Positions 25,523 through 34,132 of a stretch of DNA of 64,000 bases are shown here, in pieces (the first letter of the stretch is position 1; every line of letters starts with the position of its first letter). The DNA lies in NCBI RefSeq assembly GCF_001613365.1, contig NZ_BDCF01000033.1, positions 19,923 through 83,922 on the forward strand. The letters run 5' to 3'. Below the pieces are notes generated by a model. That model ran no database searches. It had not been told where the DNA came from and saw only the letters and a program-made list of their open reading frames with translations. The position numbers and the translations under genes are program-made. The stretch comes from Nocardia xishanensis NBRC 101358. Its GTDB lineage: Bacteria > Actinomycetota > Actinomycetes > Mycobacteriales > Mycobacteriaceae.

Positions 25523-26848
25523 GTGAGTGAGCTCAGCGTCATCGAGATCTGCGCCGGCGCAGGCGGGCAGGCTCTGGGACTCGAGCTGGCGGGCTTCGAA
25601 CACGAACTTGCCGTGGAACTGGACCCCACTGCCGTCGCGACGCTCCAGCTCAACCGTCCGCATTGGAAGGTTGCGGAGGGCGATGTCGCCAGCCTGGATG
25701 TATTCGATCCGAAGGCGTACGCGCCCGAGTCCCGACCCGGTGGTCGACCGATCGACCTTCTCGCCGGAGGCGTCCCGTGCCCCCCGTTCTCGATTGCGGG
25801 CAAGCAGCTCGGGGCCGATGATGAGCGGGACCTCTTCGCCTGGGCGGTCGAGCAAGTCGATGTTCTGAAACCGCGTGCTCTGCTGCTCGAAAATGTTCGA
25901 GGTCTCAGCATGCCGCGCTTCGCCGGCTACCGTCAGCACGTCTTGGACAGACTTCGGCAGTTCGGGTACACAGGCGAGTGGCGGTTGATCCAGGCTTCTG
26001 ACTACGGTGTGCCACAGCTTCGCCCCCGGTTCGTATTGATCGCGATGCGAGAAGACGACTTCCAGTACTTCCACTGGCCTGAACCGACAGGTCAAGCGAA
26101 GACAGTCGGTGAAACTTTGCTTCCATTGATGGCAGCAAGGGGGTGGGAGGGCGCCGAGGAATGGGCAGAACAAGCCCATGACATAGCGCCCACGATCGTT
26201 GGTGGCTCGAAGAAGCACGGCGGTGCTGACCTCGGACCAACACGTGCCAAGCGTGCATGGGCCGAATTGGGCGTAGATGCATATGGAGTGCATGACACCG
26301 CACCGCCCTACAAGACGCGCCCGATGACCGAATTCGGCCCTAAACTCACCGTCGAGATGGTCGCACGACTGCAAGGGTGGCTGCTGATCCGCAACCCGGA
26401 GCACGCTGCGGAGATCGAAACGGACCCGCCTGAAGGCCATGAATATGCCTGGTGGTTCGCGGGTGGGAAAACTGCCGTGTATCGCCAGATCGGAAATGCT
26501 TTCCCACCCCCGGTAGCGAAGGCCCTTGGGCTGTCGATTGCGCGTGCCCTGCGCCATGAAGGCGAACCAGCTGCGCGAGACATCTCCTTCGCCGATCCGA
26601 TCTATCGCGTGCTTCGTGAGCATGAAACATTCCTCACTGCAGCTCAAATCGCCCGCAAGGCAGGAATCGAGCTCGAAGATCACGAGGTCGATGAACGAAT
26701 GACCTTGCTGGGTAAGGACTTTGAGATTCTGAAAGAAGAGCGAAGCTCAGGGTTGGCTTACAAGCTCGGGAAGTTCCGGGCTTTCACCGGGCAGGACGAC
26801 CACGCGCGCCATGACTACTACAGGAAGAACCTATCGCGCATCAGTTGA
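25523..26848 (+). CDS. dcm: DNA (cytosine-5-)-methyltransferase
   Basis: A 441-residue C5-methyltransferase that should protect host DNA against the NgoMIV-like enzyme. Motif I EICAGAGGQALGLELAGF, motif IV GGVPCPPFS with catalytic C86, motif VI LLENVRG (ENV 123-125), motif VIII QLRPR (165-169), motif IX LTVEMVARLQGW and motif X QIGNAFPPPVAKALG (322-336). Target-recognition region about 180-270. A winged-helix-like C-terminal extension (residues 355-425) lies beyond the catalytic domain. Start is GTG with GGAAAGG about 8 nt upstream. Last gene of the island. Confidence 0.93.
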   Translation: MSELSVIEICAGAGGQALGLELAGFEHELAVELDPTAVATLQLNRPHWKVAEGDVASLDVFDPKAYAPESRPGGRPIDLLAGGVPCPPFSIAGKQLGADDERDLFAWAVEQVDVLKPRALLLENVRGLSMPRFAGYRQHVLDRLRQFGYTGEWRLIQASDYGVPQLRPRFVLIAMREDDFQYFHWPEPTGQAKTVGETLLPLMAARGWEGAEEWAEQAHDIAPTIVGGSKKHGGADLGPTRAKRAWAELGVDAYGVHDTAPPYKTRPMTEFGPKLTVEMVARLQGWLLIRNPEHAAEIETDPPEGHEYAWWFAGGKTAVYRQIGNAFPPPVAKALGLSIARALRHEGEPAARDISFADPIYRVLREHETFLTAAQIARKAGIELEDHEVDERMTLLGKDFEILKEERSSGLAYKLGKFRAFTGQDDHARHDYYRKNLSRIS

Positions 26849-26902
26849 GCCGCAGGACCAGCTCGCGATCACAGAGACCCACGGCGGAGCCGAGGCTCGA
26901 CC

Positions 26903-28318
26903 TCACGCAGGCAAGAGGCGGCTGATCACTTCCGTCAACTGACGCACATTGCGGCATTCGTGCATGGTCACGTGGTCCGCGTAGGTCAACGCGGCGGAGT
27001 CCCCCGTGGCCCAGGACCGGGAGGGTTCGGGGTTCAACCAGTGGGCGTGTTTCGCTCGGTCCGTCATCGCCTGCAGCGCAGGAAGGTTGGGGTCGGTGCG
27101 GTTGGTGCGGGCGTCGCCGAGGATGAGGAGGGAGGTGCGGGGGCCGAGGGTGTCGAGGTGGGTGTCGGCGAAGGTGCGGAGAGCTTCGCCGTAATTGCTG
27201 CTGCCGAAGCGGGAGACGTTGGCTTCGCGGGTGATTCGGGTGGCGAGGCCGGGTTGGGGTGGTTCGCCGGGGGTGAAGAAGCCGGTGATCTCGTCGCAGG
27301 TGTCGATGAAGCCGAAGCTGCGGACTCTGCTGAATTGGTCTTGCAGCGCTTGGACGAGTTGGAGGGTGAACTCGGCGAAGCCGGTGACGGACCCGGAGAG
27401 GTCGGCTAGGACGACGAGGTCTGGGCGGCCGTGTTTGCGTGCGCGCAGCACTGGGTCGACGGGGACGCCGCCGGTGGCCATGGAGCGGCGCAGAGTGCGG
27501 CGCATGTCGATCTGGCCGCGCACGGCCTTGCGGCGGCGGGCGGCGAGGCGGGTGGCGAGTTTGCGCGCCAACGGGTTGACGAGGCGGCGCATTTCGGCGA
27601 GGTCTTGTTCGCGAGCGCCGAGGAAGTCGATCCGGTCGGTGGCGGTGTCGACGCCGCGACGTGCGATGTAGTCGGTGCCGCGCAGGTCGGCCGAGCGGAG
27701 GCGGGCCTGGGTTTGGACGGCGCTGCGGAAGGCGCGCAGTCTGCGCTGCGCCTCGATGGTCTGGACGGCGGAGTCGAGTTCGCCCGCGCCGCCCATGCCG
27801 GCGACGACGCGATCCAGGAGTTCTTCCGGGCGAAGGGCTTTCATGGTCTGGTAGGAGGACCATCCCGCGCCGGAGGCGGTGGTGACCGGTCGAGAGGATT
27901 GGCCTGCGCCGCCCGCGCCGCCGTAACCGCCTAGCTCGGTGAGGGTTTGGGCGGCGAGTTCGGCCAGGGCGGCCTGATCGTCGGAGGCCAACGCGGCGGT
28001 GAGACGTTCGCGCAGTTCCTCGACGGATTCGGGAGTCGTTGCGAGCGTTCGTCGTTCGGCAGTCAAGAAGTAGAGGTCGAAGAGCTGGTCGAAGACGGCG
28101 CGCTGGCCGTTGCGCCGGAGCAGGCAGGCGGCCAGACCGGAACGCAGGCGTTCGCGGTTGTCGATGCCGAGCGCGACGATCGCCGACGCGGCGTCGACGG
28201 TTTCGCTGGGACCCGCGTGGATGCCGTGTTCGCGCAGCAGACCGACGAAGTCGACGAGACGGTCAGTGAGCGTCTCGCCCGACCCGGGCCGAAAATCATG
28301 CCGAGAGGACGCACTCAC
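26903..28318 (-). CDS. VWA-domain (CoxE-like) protein
   Basis: A 471-residue protein with a helical N-terminal half and a C-terminal von Willebrand A domain: DLVVLADLSGSVTGFAEFT contains the MIDAS DxSxS, followed by FGSSNYGEALRTFADTH and LLILGDARTNRTDPN. CoxE-like VWA proteins work with MoxR AAA+ ATPases as metal-insertion or assembly chaperones; the MoxR partner lies upstream on the same strand. GTG at 28318 is chosen because GGAAAGGG lies 8 nt before it; the upstream extension to 28402 is unlike coding sequence. Confidence 0.82.
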   Translation of the reverse strand: MSASSRHDFRPGSGETLTDRLVDFVGLLREHGIHAGPSETVDAASAIVALGIDNRERLRSGLAACLLRRNGQRAVFDQLFDLYFLTAERRTLATTPESVEELRERLTAALASDDQAALAELAAQTLTELGGYGGAGGAGQSSRPVTTASGAGWSSYQTMKALRPEELLDRVVAGMGGAGELDSAVQTIEAQRRLRAFRSAVQTQARLRSADLRGTDYIARRGVDTATDRIDFLGAREQDLAEMRRLVNPLARKLATRLAARRRKAVRGQIDMRRTLRRSMATGGVPVDPVLRARKHGRPDLVVLADLSGSVTGFAEFTLQLVQALQDQFSRVRSFGFIDTCDEITGFFTPGEPPQPGLATRITREANVSRFGSSNYGEALRTFADTHLDTLGPRTSLLILGDARTNRTDPNLPALQAMTDRAKHAHWLNPEPSRSWATGDSAALTYADHVTMHECRNVRQLTEVISRLLPA

Positions 28319-28475
28319 CGTGCCCGCCCTTTCCACTGCGAGCCGCCACCAGCCGCTGGCGCGCGGAAGGTCCCGGCTCGGCTCATCGACGCCACGAACC
28401 ACCAGTCCCTGAGGGCGATTCGACCTATGACCGGGTGCATACGTTGTCGGACAACGACTTTGCCGCCATACCCGT

Positions 28476-29357
<882 letters not shown>

Positions 29358-29445
29358 CGGTAGCAAGTCTACCGTGGCGCTCCTGAGCCAGTCGGCATCC
29401 GTGTGGAGCCGCCGGCGCAACCGCTCGACTTCATGGATCGGCAGG

Positions 29446-30033
29446 TCAACGAGCAACGATGAGTGAATCGAGGCCGGCTTCGAGGTCTCGATCTCGATGA
29501 TATCCGCGTTCTGTGATCAGACGCACCGCAGCCCGGGCTTCTCGCACATCATCCTCGGTTGCCGCAGAAAGCAGGCCTTGAAGGTCGGCGAGGTCTTGTG
29601 GTCGGGTGAGATCATCACGAGCAAGTAGTTTCAGTGCGATGAGATGCCCTGTTGTTGCCACCGGGAGGACAAGGTCTACGACGATCTCCAGTTCTTCAGC
29701 GGCGGAGACGATCTCCGATTCGATACCCGAGCTGGCGAACAGCAGATCGACGAGAATTGGTACTCCGTCGAACGTACGCCGCAGGCGGATCGTCGCCAGC
29801 CGGCCATTGTCGTGTTCGACCGAGGCGTTCATGACATAGCCGCTGTCGAACAGGTGCCGCACCAAGGATTCTGCTGCGTTATCGTCCGCAACCGCGACGG
29901 CCAGGTCGATGTCGTGAGTGAACCGGGGAGTCGAACGGGCGGAGACTGCGAAGCCGCCGACAAGCGCCCAGCGGTAGCCGAACTTGTCGATGTCGGTCGC
30001 CGCGCGACGCAGTGCCGCCTCGAGCGGGTTCAC
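29446..30033 (-). CDS. AbiEii-like nucleotidyltransferase, putative toxin
   Basis: A 195-residue nucleotidyltransferase with GGFAVSAR (G26, G27) and THDIDLAVAV, where D41 and D43 are the metal-binding pair of the polymerase-beta fold, and a downstream ALKLLARDDLTRPQDLADLQ, typical of the AbiEii/AbiGii family. Such enzymes act as toxins in type IV toxin-antitoxin or abortive-infection pairs. The start overlaps the stop of a 68-codon partner gene by 4 bp. Confidence 0.75.
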   Translation of the reverse strand: MNPLEAALRRAATDIDKFGYRWALVGGFAVSARSTPRFTHDIDLAVAVADDNAAESLVRHLFDSGYVMNASVEHDNGRLATIRLRRTFDGVPILVDLLFASSGIESEIVSAAEELEIVVDLVLPVATTGHLIALKLLARDDLTRPQDLADLQGLLSAATEDDVREARAAVRLITERGYHRDRDLEAGLDSLIVAR

Positions 30034-30236
30034 GCGAAGCGAGTGGACGAGTGACCGAGCGCGTCACCCAGGGGGGCGCCAGGGCGGGATAGGAGCCACT
30101 CGTGAACCTTCTTCTCGAGCTCGCTCTCGGAGGCGCCCGGAAAGGTGCGTCGCATGCGAGCGCGATACATCTCGAGGCCGAATTGGGACATGTCCAACGC
30201 ACAACGCAGGCGCTGAGCTGGTGTTCCTTCGGTCAT
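30030..30236 (-). CDS. small helical protein, partner of the nucleotidyltransferase
   Basis: A 68-residue helical protein: TPAQRLRCALDMSQFGLEMY, RARMRRTFPGASESELEKKV, then EWLLSRPGAPLGDALG. Short proteins of this pattern commonly precede AbiEii-type nucleotidyltransferase genes, so it is a candidate antitoxin or cofactor. Coupled by an ATGA overlap to the downstream gene. It starts 13 bp upstream of the stop of no other gene; a DUF2252 gene ends just beyond at 30246. Confidence 0.65.
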   Translation of the reverse strand: MTEGTPAQRLRCALDMSQFGLEMYRARMRRTFPGASESELEKKVHEWLLSRPGAPLGDALGHSSTRFA

Positions 30237-30245
30237 TGATCCAGT

Positions 30246-31646
30246 CTATCGGTTTGTCCGCGCCCCGGCGGCGCTCGGATCGCGGTTTGCTGCAGGCTCG
30301 GCGGCGACGACGCGTCCGGTCTCGATCGCGGCGAGCAGCGCCCGGTGGTCGTCGAGGGTCTGGTCCGCGTACGCGAGGGCGAACTCCACCATCGCGCGGT
30401 CGAACGCGTCACCGGTTCCGAGGTAGGCGGCGATGGCGACGCGATCGCCGGAGCGGGCGTGTGCGCGCGCCAGGCTGTATCCACACAGCGCGGCGTACTC
30501 GGTCAGCGCCGCGTCGGACATGTCCTCGATCACCGCGGAGCCCTTCATGTCTCGCAACTGGCGCCAGTAGTAATGGCGGCCCTCCGGGCCGGTGGCCCAG
30601 CCGAGGAAGATATCGCTGGCGGCCTGCATGAGCCGCTGCCCGTGGACCACCCGGTGGCCCTGGTGCCGGAACTGGCTCGGCGCGAGATGCCTGCTCAGCA
30701 CCGAGGGTTCGGCCTCTTTGACCTGGAGGAACAGCGGGCCGGCTGTGTCTCGGTCGAGGAGCAGGGCGATGAAGCATCTGGTTCCGACGCTGCCGACGCC
30801 GACCACCTTGCGTGCGATGTCGACCAACCGGTGCCGGTCGAGCAAAACGCGGCGCTCCTCCGGCAGGCTGCGGCGATAGGCGGCGAATACCGCCGCGACC
30901 GCTTCCATCTGCTCGTCTTCGAGTGGCGTCAGCAGCGGCGGGCGGTGGCGGATCCGGAGACCGTCGACGCCGGGCTCGGTGAGTTTCGCCAGCGCCTGCA
31001 GGCTGGTGCGGGAGCGCGCCGCCTCCAGCGTCCGTTCGACGCCCTTGCGTCGCTTGGGGTTGCGGATCACCGCGGCGACCGTGTCGGCGTTGATCTGCTC
31101 GTACCAGACCGCCATGCCGTCGAGGGCGGCGAGCCGGAGCATCGATTCGCGGTAGCCGCGGGCGGCGGCGAGCACGGCCTGCTCCGTGTCTCTGTCGGGG
31201 TTGCCGTTGGCGCGCATGGCGACCGCGACGCTGGCGACCAAGCGCTTCACATCCCATTCGAACGGACCGGGCAAGGTCTCGTCGAAATCGTTCAGGTCGA
31301 ACACCAGCGAGCGTTCCGGCGAGGCGAACAGGCCGAAGTTCGACAGGTGCGCGTCGCCGCACAGTTGTACCGACAGCCCGGTGCTCGGTGCCGCGGCCAG
31401 ATCGGCGGCCATGATGGCGGGCGCACCGCGCAGGAACGGGAACGGCGCGGCGGCCATGCGCGCGTAGCGGATCGGGACGAGCTCGGGGATTCGGGTGGCG
31501 GCCTGACGCTCCAGGATGGTAACCGGATCGATGCGGTCGGCCGGAGGGCGCCAGTCGCCGAGCGCGGAACGCGAGACCCGTTTGCGCGCCGCACGTCCGA
31601 GTTCAGCGGCGGTCGGTGCGGGTGACACCGCGAACGGAGTCGTCAT
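30246..31646 (-). CDS. DUF2252 family protein
   Basis: A 466-residue protein of the DUF2252 family, whose fold resembles aminoglycoside phosphotransferases and other kinase-like proteins. Conserved segments: PIRYARMAAAPFPFLRGAPA, QLCGDAHLSNFGLFASPER (candidate catalytic loop), FDLNDFDETLPGPFEWDVKR (second metal-site candidate), KVVGVGSVGTRCFIALL and HYYWRQLRDMKGSA. The biochemical activity is unknown. It is 9 bp upstream of the TA-like pair and may be co-transcribed with it. Confidence 0.82.
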   Translation of the reverse strand: MTTPFAVSPAPTAAELGRAARKRVSRSALGDWRPPADRIDPVTILERQAATRIPELVPIRYARMAAAPFPFLRGAPAIMAADLAAAPSTGLSVQLCGDAHLSNFGLFASPERSLVFDLNDFDETLPGPFEWDVKRLVASVAVAMRANGNPDRDTEQAVLAAARGYRESMLRLAALDGMAVWYEQINADTVAAVIRNPKRRKGVERTLEAARSRTSLQALAKLTEPGVDGLRIRHRPPLLTPLEDEQMEAVAAVFAAYRRSLPEERRVLLDRHRLVDIARKVVGVGSVGTRCFIALLLDRDTAGPLFLQVKEAEPSVLSRHLAPSQFRHQGHRVVHGQRLMQAASDIFLGWATGPEGRHYYWRQLRDMKGSAVIEDMSDAALTEYAALCGYSLARAHARSGDRVAIAAYLGTGDAFDRAMVEFALAYADQTLDDHRALLAAIETGRVVAAEPAANRDPSAAGARTNR

Positions 31647-32129
31647 TTGCCCAGTTTGGCGCGTCGCGACCGGCGTGGCAAGGCCCGAGCGACCTCGCGA
31701 CGAGTCGAAAGCCGCTCACCAGGCGGCCCGCGTTCGAGGCCAGTTGCTCTGGATTTGCTTTCATGGCGCATCTGGTCCGAAAGCACGGGAGTTCTCAGCG
31801 GCGGGACGTGCCGACGGATAAGATTGCGCCCCAACAGGTATGCGTTAGATCCGGTTGAACCCCGGCGGCGCACTCGGGGAATCCCCCTAGAGGGGTAGTA
31901 CTTCAGACTGAAAGTTTTTCTCGAATGCCGATCGCGCAGTGACCTTTCGGCCCGAGTGGTGCAGAGTGTAGGCGTGCGGTCGCCCGCACGGCGGTATGAC
32001 CAGGGGGTCGCATTCCGGCGACGACGACGGCACGTCCTGTCCCCGACCCGTTTCGCCCAGCTCAGGCGGACGGAATCTCCGCGAGGAGATGGCGAACGAG
32101 CGGTTCGCCGCAGAGTGAAAGGATTCACG
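31647..32129. other. intergenic region with a palindromic element
   Basis: 480 bp without a supported gene between the divergent DUF2252 gene and the secreted-peptide gene. It holds a CCCCT/AGGGG palindrome at 31884-31895 next to an AT-rich stretch (AAAGTTTTTC). Confidence 0.5.
31884..31895. promoter_or_regulatory. CCCCTAGAGGGG palindrome
   Basis: A 12-bp palindrome, CCCCT-AG-AGGGG, upstream of the Trp/His-rich peptide gene. Similar G/C palindromes with a TA centre are bound by NarL-type response regulators in actinobacteria; two such regulators are in this window. Role is a guess. Confidence 0.3.
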
Positions 32130-32432
32130 TTGCCCACCACACGCAAGTCCGCGGCCGGACGCATGCTGGCCCGAGTGGCCGTCGCAGGCGCGGTCGCCGC
32201 AATACCTCTGGCCGCCTTGGCCGTACCCGCGTCGGCCGAGCCGGGCGCCCCCACCATCACCGAGGTCCGCCACCACCCCAGGGATTGCCACGGGAACGGG
32301 GGCTGGGATTTCTGGGACAACGACTGGAACCATTGGAACCAGTGGGATCGTTGCGACGGCTGGCACGACAACGGCTGGCACGGCAACGGCCACTGGGGCT
32401 GGCCACGCGGCATCTTCTTCGGCAGCAGCTAG
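32130..32432 (+). CDS. secreted Trp/His-rich small protein
   Basis: A 100-residue preprotein starting at TTG (32130) with GAAAGGA 6 nt upstream. Residues 1-36 are a Sec signal peptide: basic start (TTRKSAAGRMLARVAV), hydrophobic core and PASA cleavage site. The mature part is about 64 residues with 9 Trp, 7 His, many Asp/Asn/Gly and two Cys, in W-x-x-W and GW/HW patterns such as FWDNDWNHWNQWDRCDGW. Such composition suggests metal binding or wall or membrane association. No family recognised. It ends before a strong bidirectional terminator. Confidence 0.7.
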   Translation: MPTTRKSAAGRMLARVAVAGAVAAIPLAALAVPASAEPGAPTITEVRHHPRDCHGNGGWDFWDNDWNHWNQWDRCDGWHDNGWHGNGHWGWPRGIFFGSS

Positions 32433-32450
32433 CAATACAGCACTTGATAA

Positions 32451-32488
32451 CAGAACGGCCCGGCACCTCGAGGTGCCGGGCCGTTCTG
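32451..32488. terminator. perfect 38-nt palindrome, bidirectional terminator
   Basis: Two perfectly complementary 18-nt arms with a 2-nt centre (arm begins CAGAACGGCC) between the secreted-peptide gene (+) and ilvC (-), which converge here. Confidence 0.85.
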
Positions 32489-32499
32489 TGCCGCAACGA

Positions 32500-33513
32500 T
32501 TACGCGGTCTCGGTGATCGGCCGGTCGACCCAGCTCATCAGGCCGCGCAGCTTGGCGCCGGTGACCTCGATGGGGTGCTCGGCGTTCTTCTTGCGCAGAC
32601 CCTCGAGCTCCTTGTTGCCGCCCTCGACGTTGGCGACCAGGCGCTTGACGAAGGTGCCGTCCTGGATGTCCTTGAGGATCGCCTTCATCCGCTCCTTGGT
32701 GTCGGCGTCGATGACCCGCGGACCCGACAGGTAGCCACCGAACTCGGCGGTGTCGGAGACGGAGTAGTTCATCCGCGCGATGCCGCCCTCGTACATCAGG
32801 TCGACGATCAGCTTCAGCTCGTGCAGCACCTCGAAGTAGGCCATCTCCGGCGCGTAACCGGCCTCGACCATGACCTCGAAACCGGTCTTCACCAGTTCCT
32901 CGGTGCCACCGCACAGCACGGCCTGCTCACCGAACAGGTCGGTCTCGGTCTCTTCCTTGAAGGTGGTCTTGATGACGCCCGCGCGGGTGCCGCCGATGCC
33001 CTTGGCGTAGGACAGCGCGAGCGCCTGGCCCTCGCCCTTCGGGTCCTGGTCGATGGCGATCAGGGCGGGAACGCCCTTGCCGTCGACGAACTGGCGACGC
33101 ACCAGGTGGCCGGGGCCCTTCGGCGCGACCATGCCGATGGTCACGTTCGCCGGGGGCTTGATCAGGCCGAAGTGGATGTTCAGGCCGTGGCCGAAGAACA
33201 GCGCGTCGCCGTCCTTCAGGTTCGGCTCGATGTCGTTGGTGAAGATGGACGCCTGCGCGGTGTCGGGCGCCAGCACCATGATCACGTCGGCCCACTCCGA
33301 AACCTCGGCCGGGGTGCCGACGGTCAGGCCGGCCTCCTCGGCCTTCGGGCGCGACTTCGAACCCTCAGCGAGACCGACGCGGACGTCCACGCCGGAGTCG
33401 CGCAGGCTCAGCGAGTGCGCGTGGCCCTGGCTGCCGTAGCCGATGACAGCGACCTTGCGGCCCTGGATGATCGACAGGTCGGCGTCGTCGTCGTAGAACA
33501 TCTCGACTGCCAC
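32500..33513 (-). CDS. ilvC: ketol-acid reductoisomerase
   Basis: Converts acetolactate and acetohydroxybutyrate to dihydroxy acids with NADPH, common step of valine, leucine and isoleucine synthesis. 337 residues, class I: Rossmann GYGSQGHAHSLSLRDSG, NADPH-phosphate region EGSKSRPKAEEAG, PKGPGHLVRRQFVDGKGVP, and the knotted helical domain with DLFGEQAVLCGG and SDTAEFG. Start GTG at 33511-33513 after AGAAGGGAAC. Last gene of ilvB-ilvN-ilvC, 42 bp after ilvN. Confidence 0.96.
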   Translation of the reverse strand: MAVEMFYDDDADLSIIQGRKVAVIGYGSQGHAHSLSLRDSGVDVRVGLAEGSKSRPKAEEAGLTVGTPAEVSEWADVIMVLAPDTAQASIFTNDIEPNLKDGDALFFGHGLNIHFGLIKPPANVTIGMVAPKGPGHLVRRQFVDGKGVPALIAIDQDPKGEGQALALSYAKGIGGTRAGVIKTTFKEETETDLFGEQAVLCGGTEELVKTGFEVMVEAGYAPEMAYFEVLHELKLIVDLMYEGGIARMNYSVSDTAEFGGYLSGPRVIDADTKERMKAILKDIQDGTFVKRLVANVEGGNKELEGLRKKNAEHPIEVTGAKLRGLMSWVDRPITETA

Positions 33514-33555
33514 TTGGTTGGTTCCCTTCTAGTGATTCTCGATAGGTCTGTTTGT

Positions 33556-34059
33556 CTAGCGCGTCGCGGTGATCGATTTCGGTCCGCGACCGACCGCGAC
33601 CACGCCCGACTGCACGATCTCGCGGATACCGTACGGCTCGAGCATGCGCAGCAGTGCGTCCAGCTTCGACCTGGTTCCGGTCGCCTCGACGGTCAGCGCG
33701 TCCGGCGAAACGTCGATCACCTTGGCGCGGAACAGCTGCACCGCCTCGATCACCTGGGTGCGCACGCTGGCGTCGGCGCGCACCTTCACCAGGATCAGCT
33801 CGCGCGCCACCGAGGCGTCGGCGTCCTGTTCCACGATCTTGATGACGTTCACCAGCTTGTTGAGCTGCTTGGTGACCTGCTCGAGCGGCAGGTCCTCGAC
33901 CGTCACGACGATCGTCATGCGCGAGATCTCGGGGATCTCGGTGCCGCCGACCGCGAGCGACTCGATGTTGAACCCGCGGCGCGAGAACAGGCTCGCCACC
34001 CGCGCCAACACGCCCGGCTTGTCCTCCACGAGGACGCTCAGGGTGTGGGTGCTACTCAT
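33556..34059 (-). CDS. ilvN: acetolactate synthase small regulatory subunit
   Basis: Regulatory subunit of acetohydroxyacid synthase; the ACT domain binds valine for feedback inhibition. 167 residues with THTLSVLVEDKPGVLARVAS, FSRRGFNIESLAVG and a C-terminal ferredoxin-like domain (VRTQVIEAVQLFRAKVIDVS). It follows ilvB with 73 bp between, in the same operon. Confidence 0.95.
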   Translation of the reverse strand: MSSTHTLSVLVEDKPGVLARVASLFSRRGFNIESLAVGGTEIPEISRMTIVVTVEDLPLEQVTKQLNKLVNVIKIVEQDADASVARELILVKVRADASVRTQVIEAVQLFRAKVIDVSPDALTVEATGTRSKLDALLRMLEPYGIREIVQSGVVAVGRGPKSITATR

Positions 34060-34132
34060 GCCTGCCCCTCGCTAACGCTCGGTGCCTGCATGCGTAGCGC
34101 ACGCTGGCACATGGTTCGTTCGCTGCGCTCAC

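Noticed and set aside
18690..26930. Weak similarity (GCAGGCAAGAGGCGGCTG versus CAGGCAGCAAGAGGTTGCCC) at the two island edges as possible attachment repeats
   Set aside because: Too imperfect, and the right copy is simply the end of the VWA gene; no integrase or tRNA is nearby.
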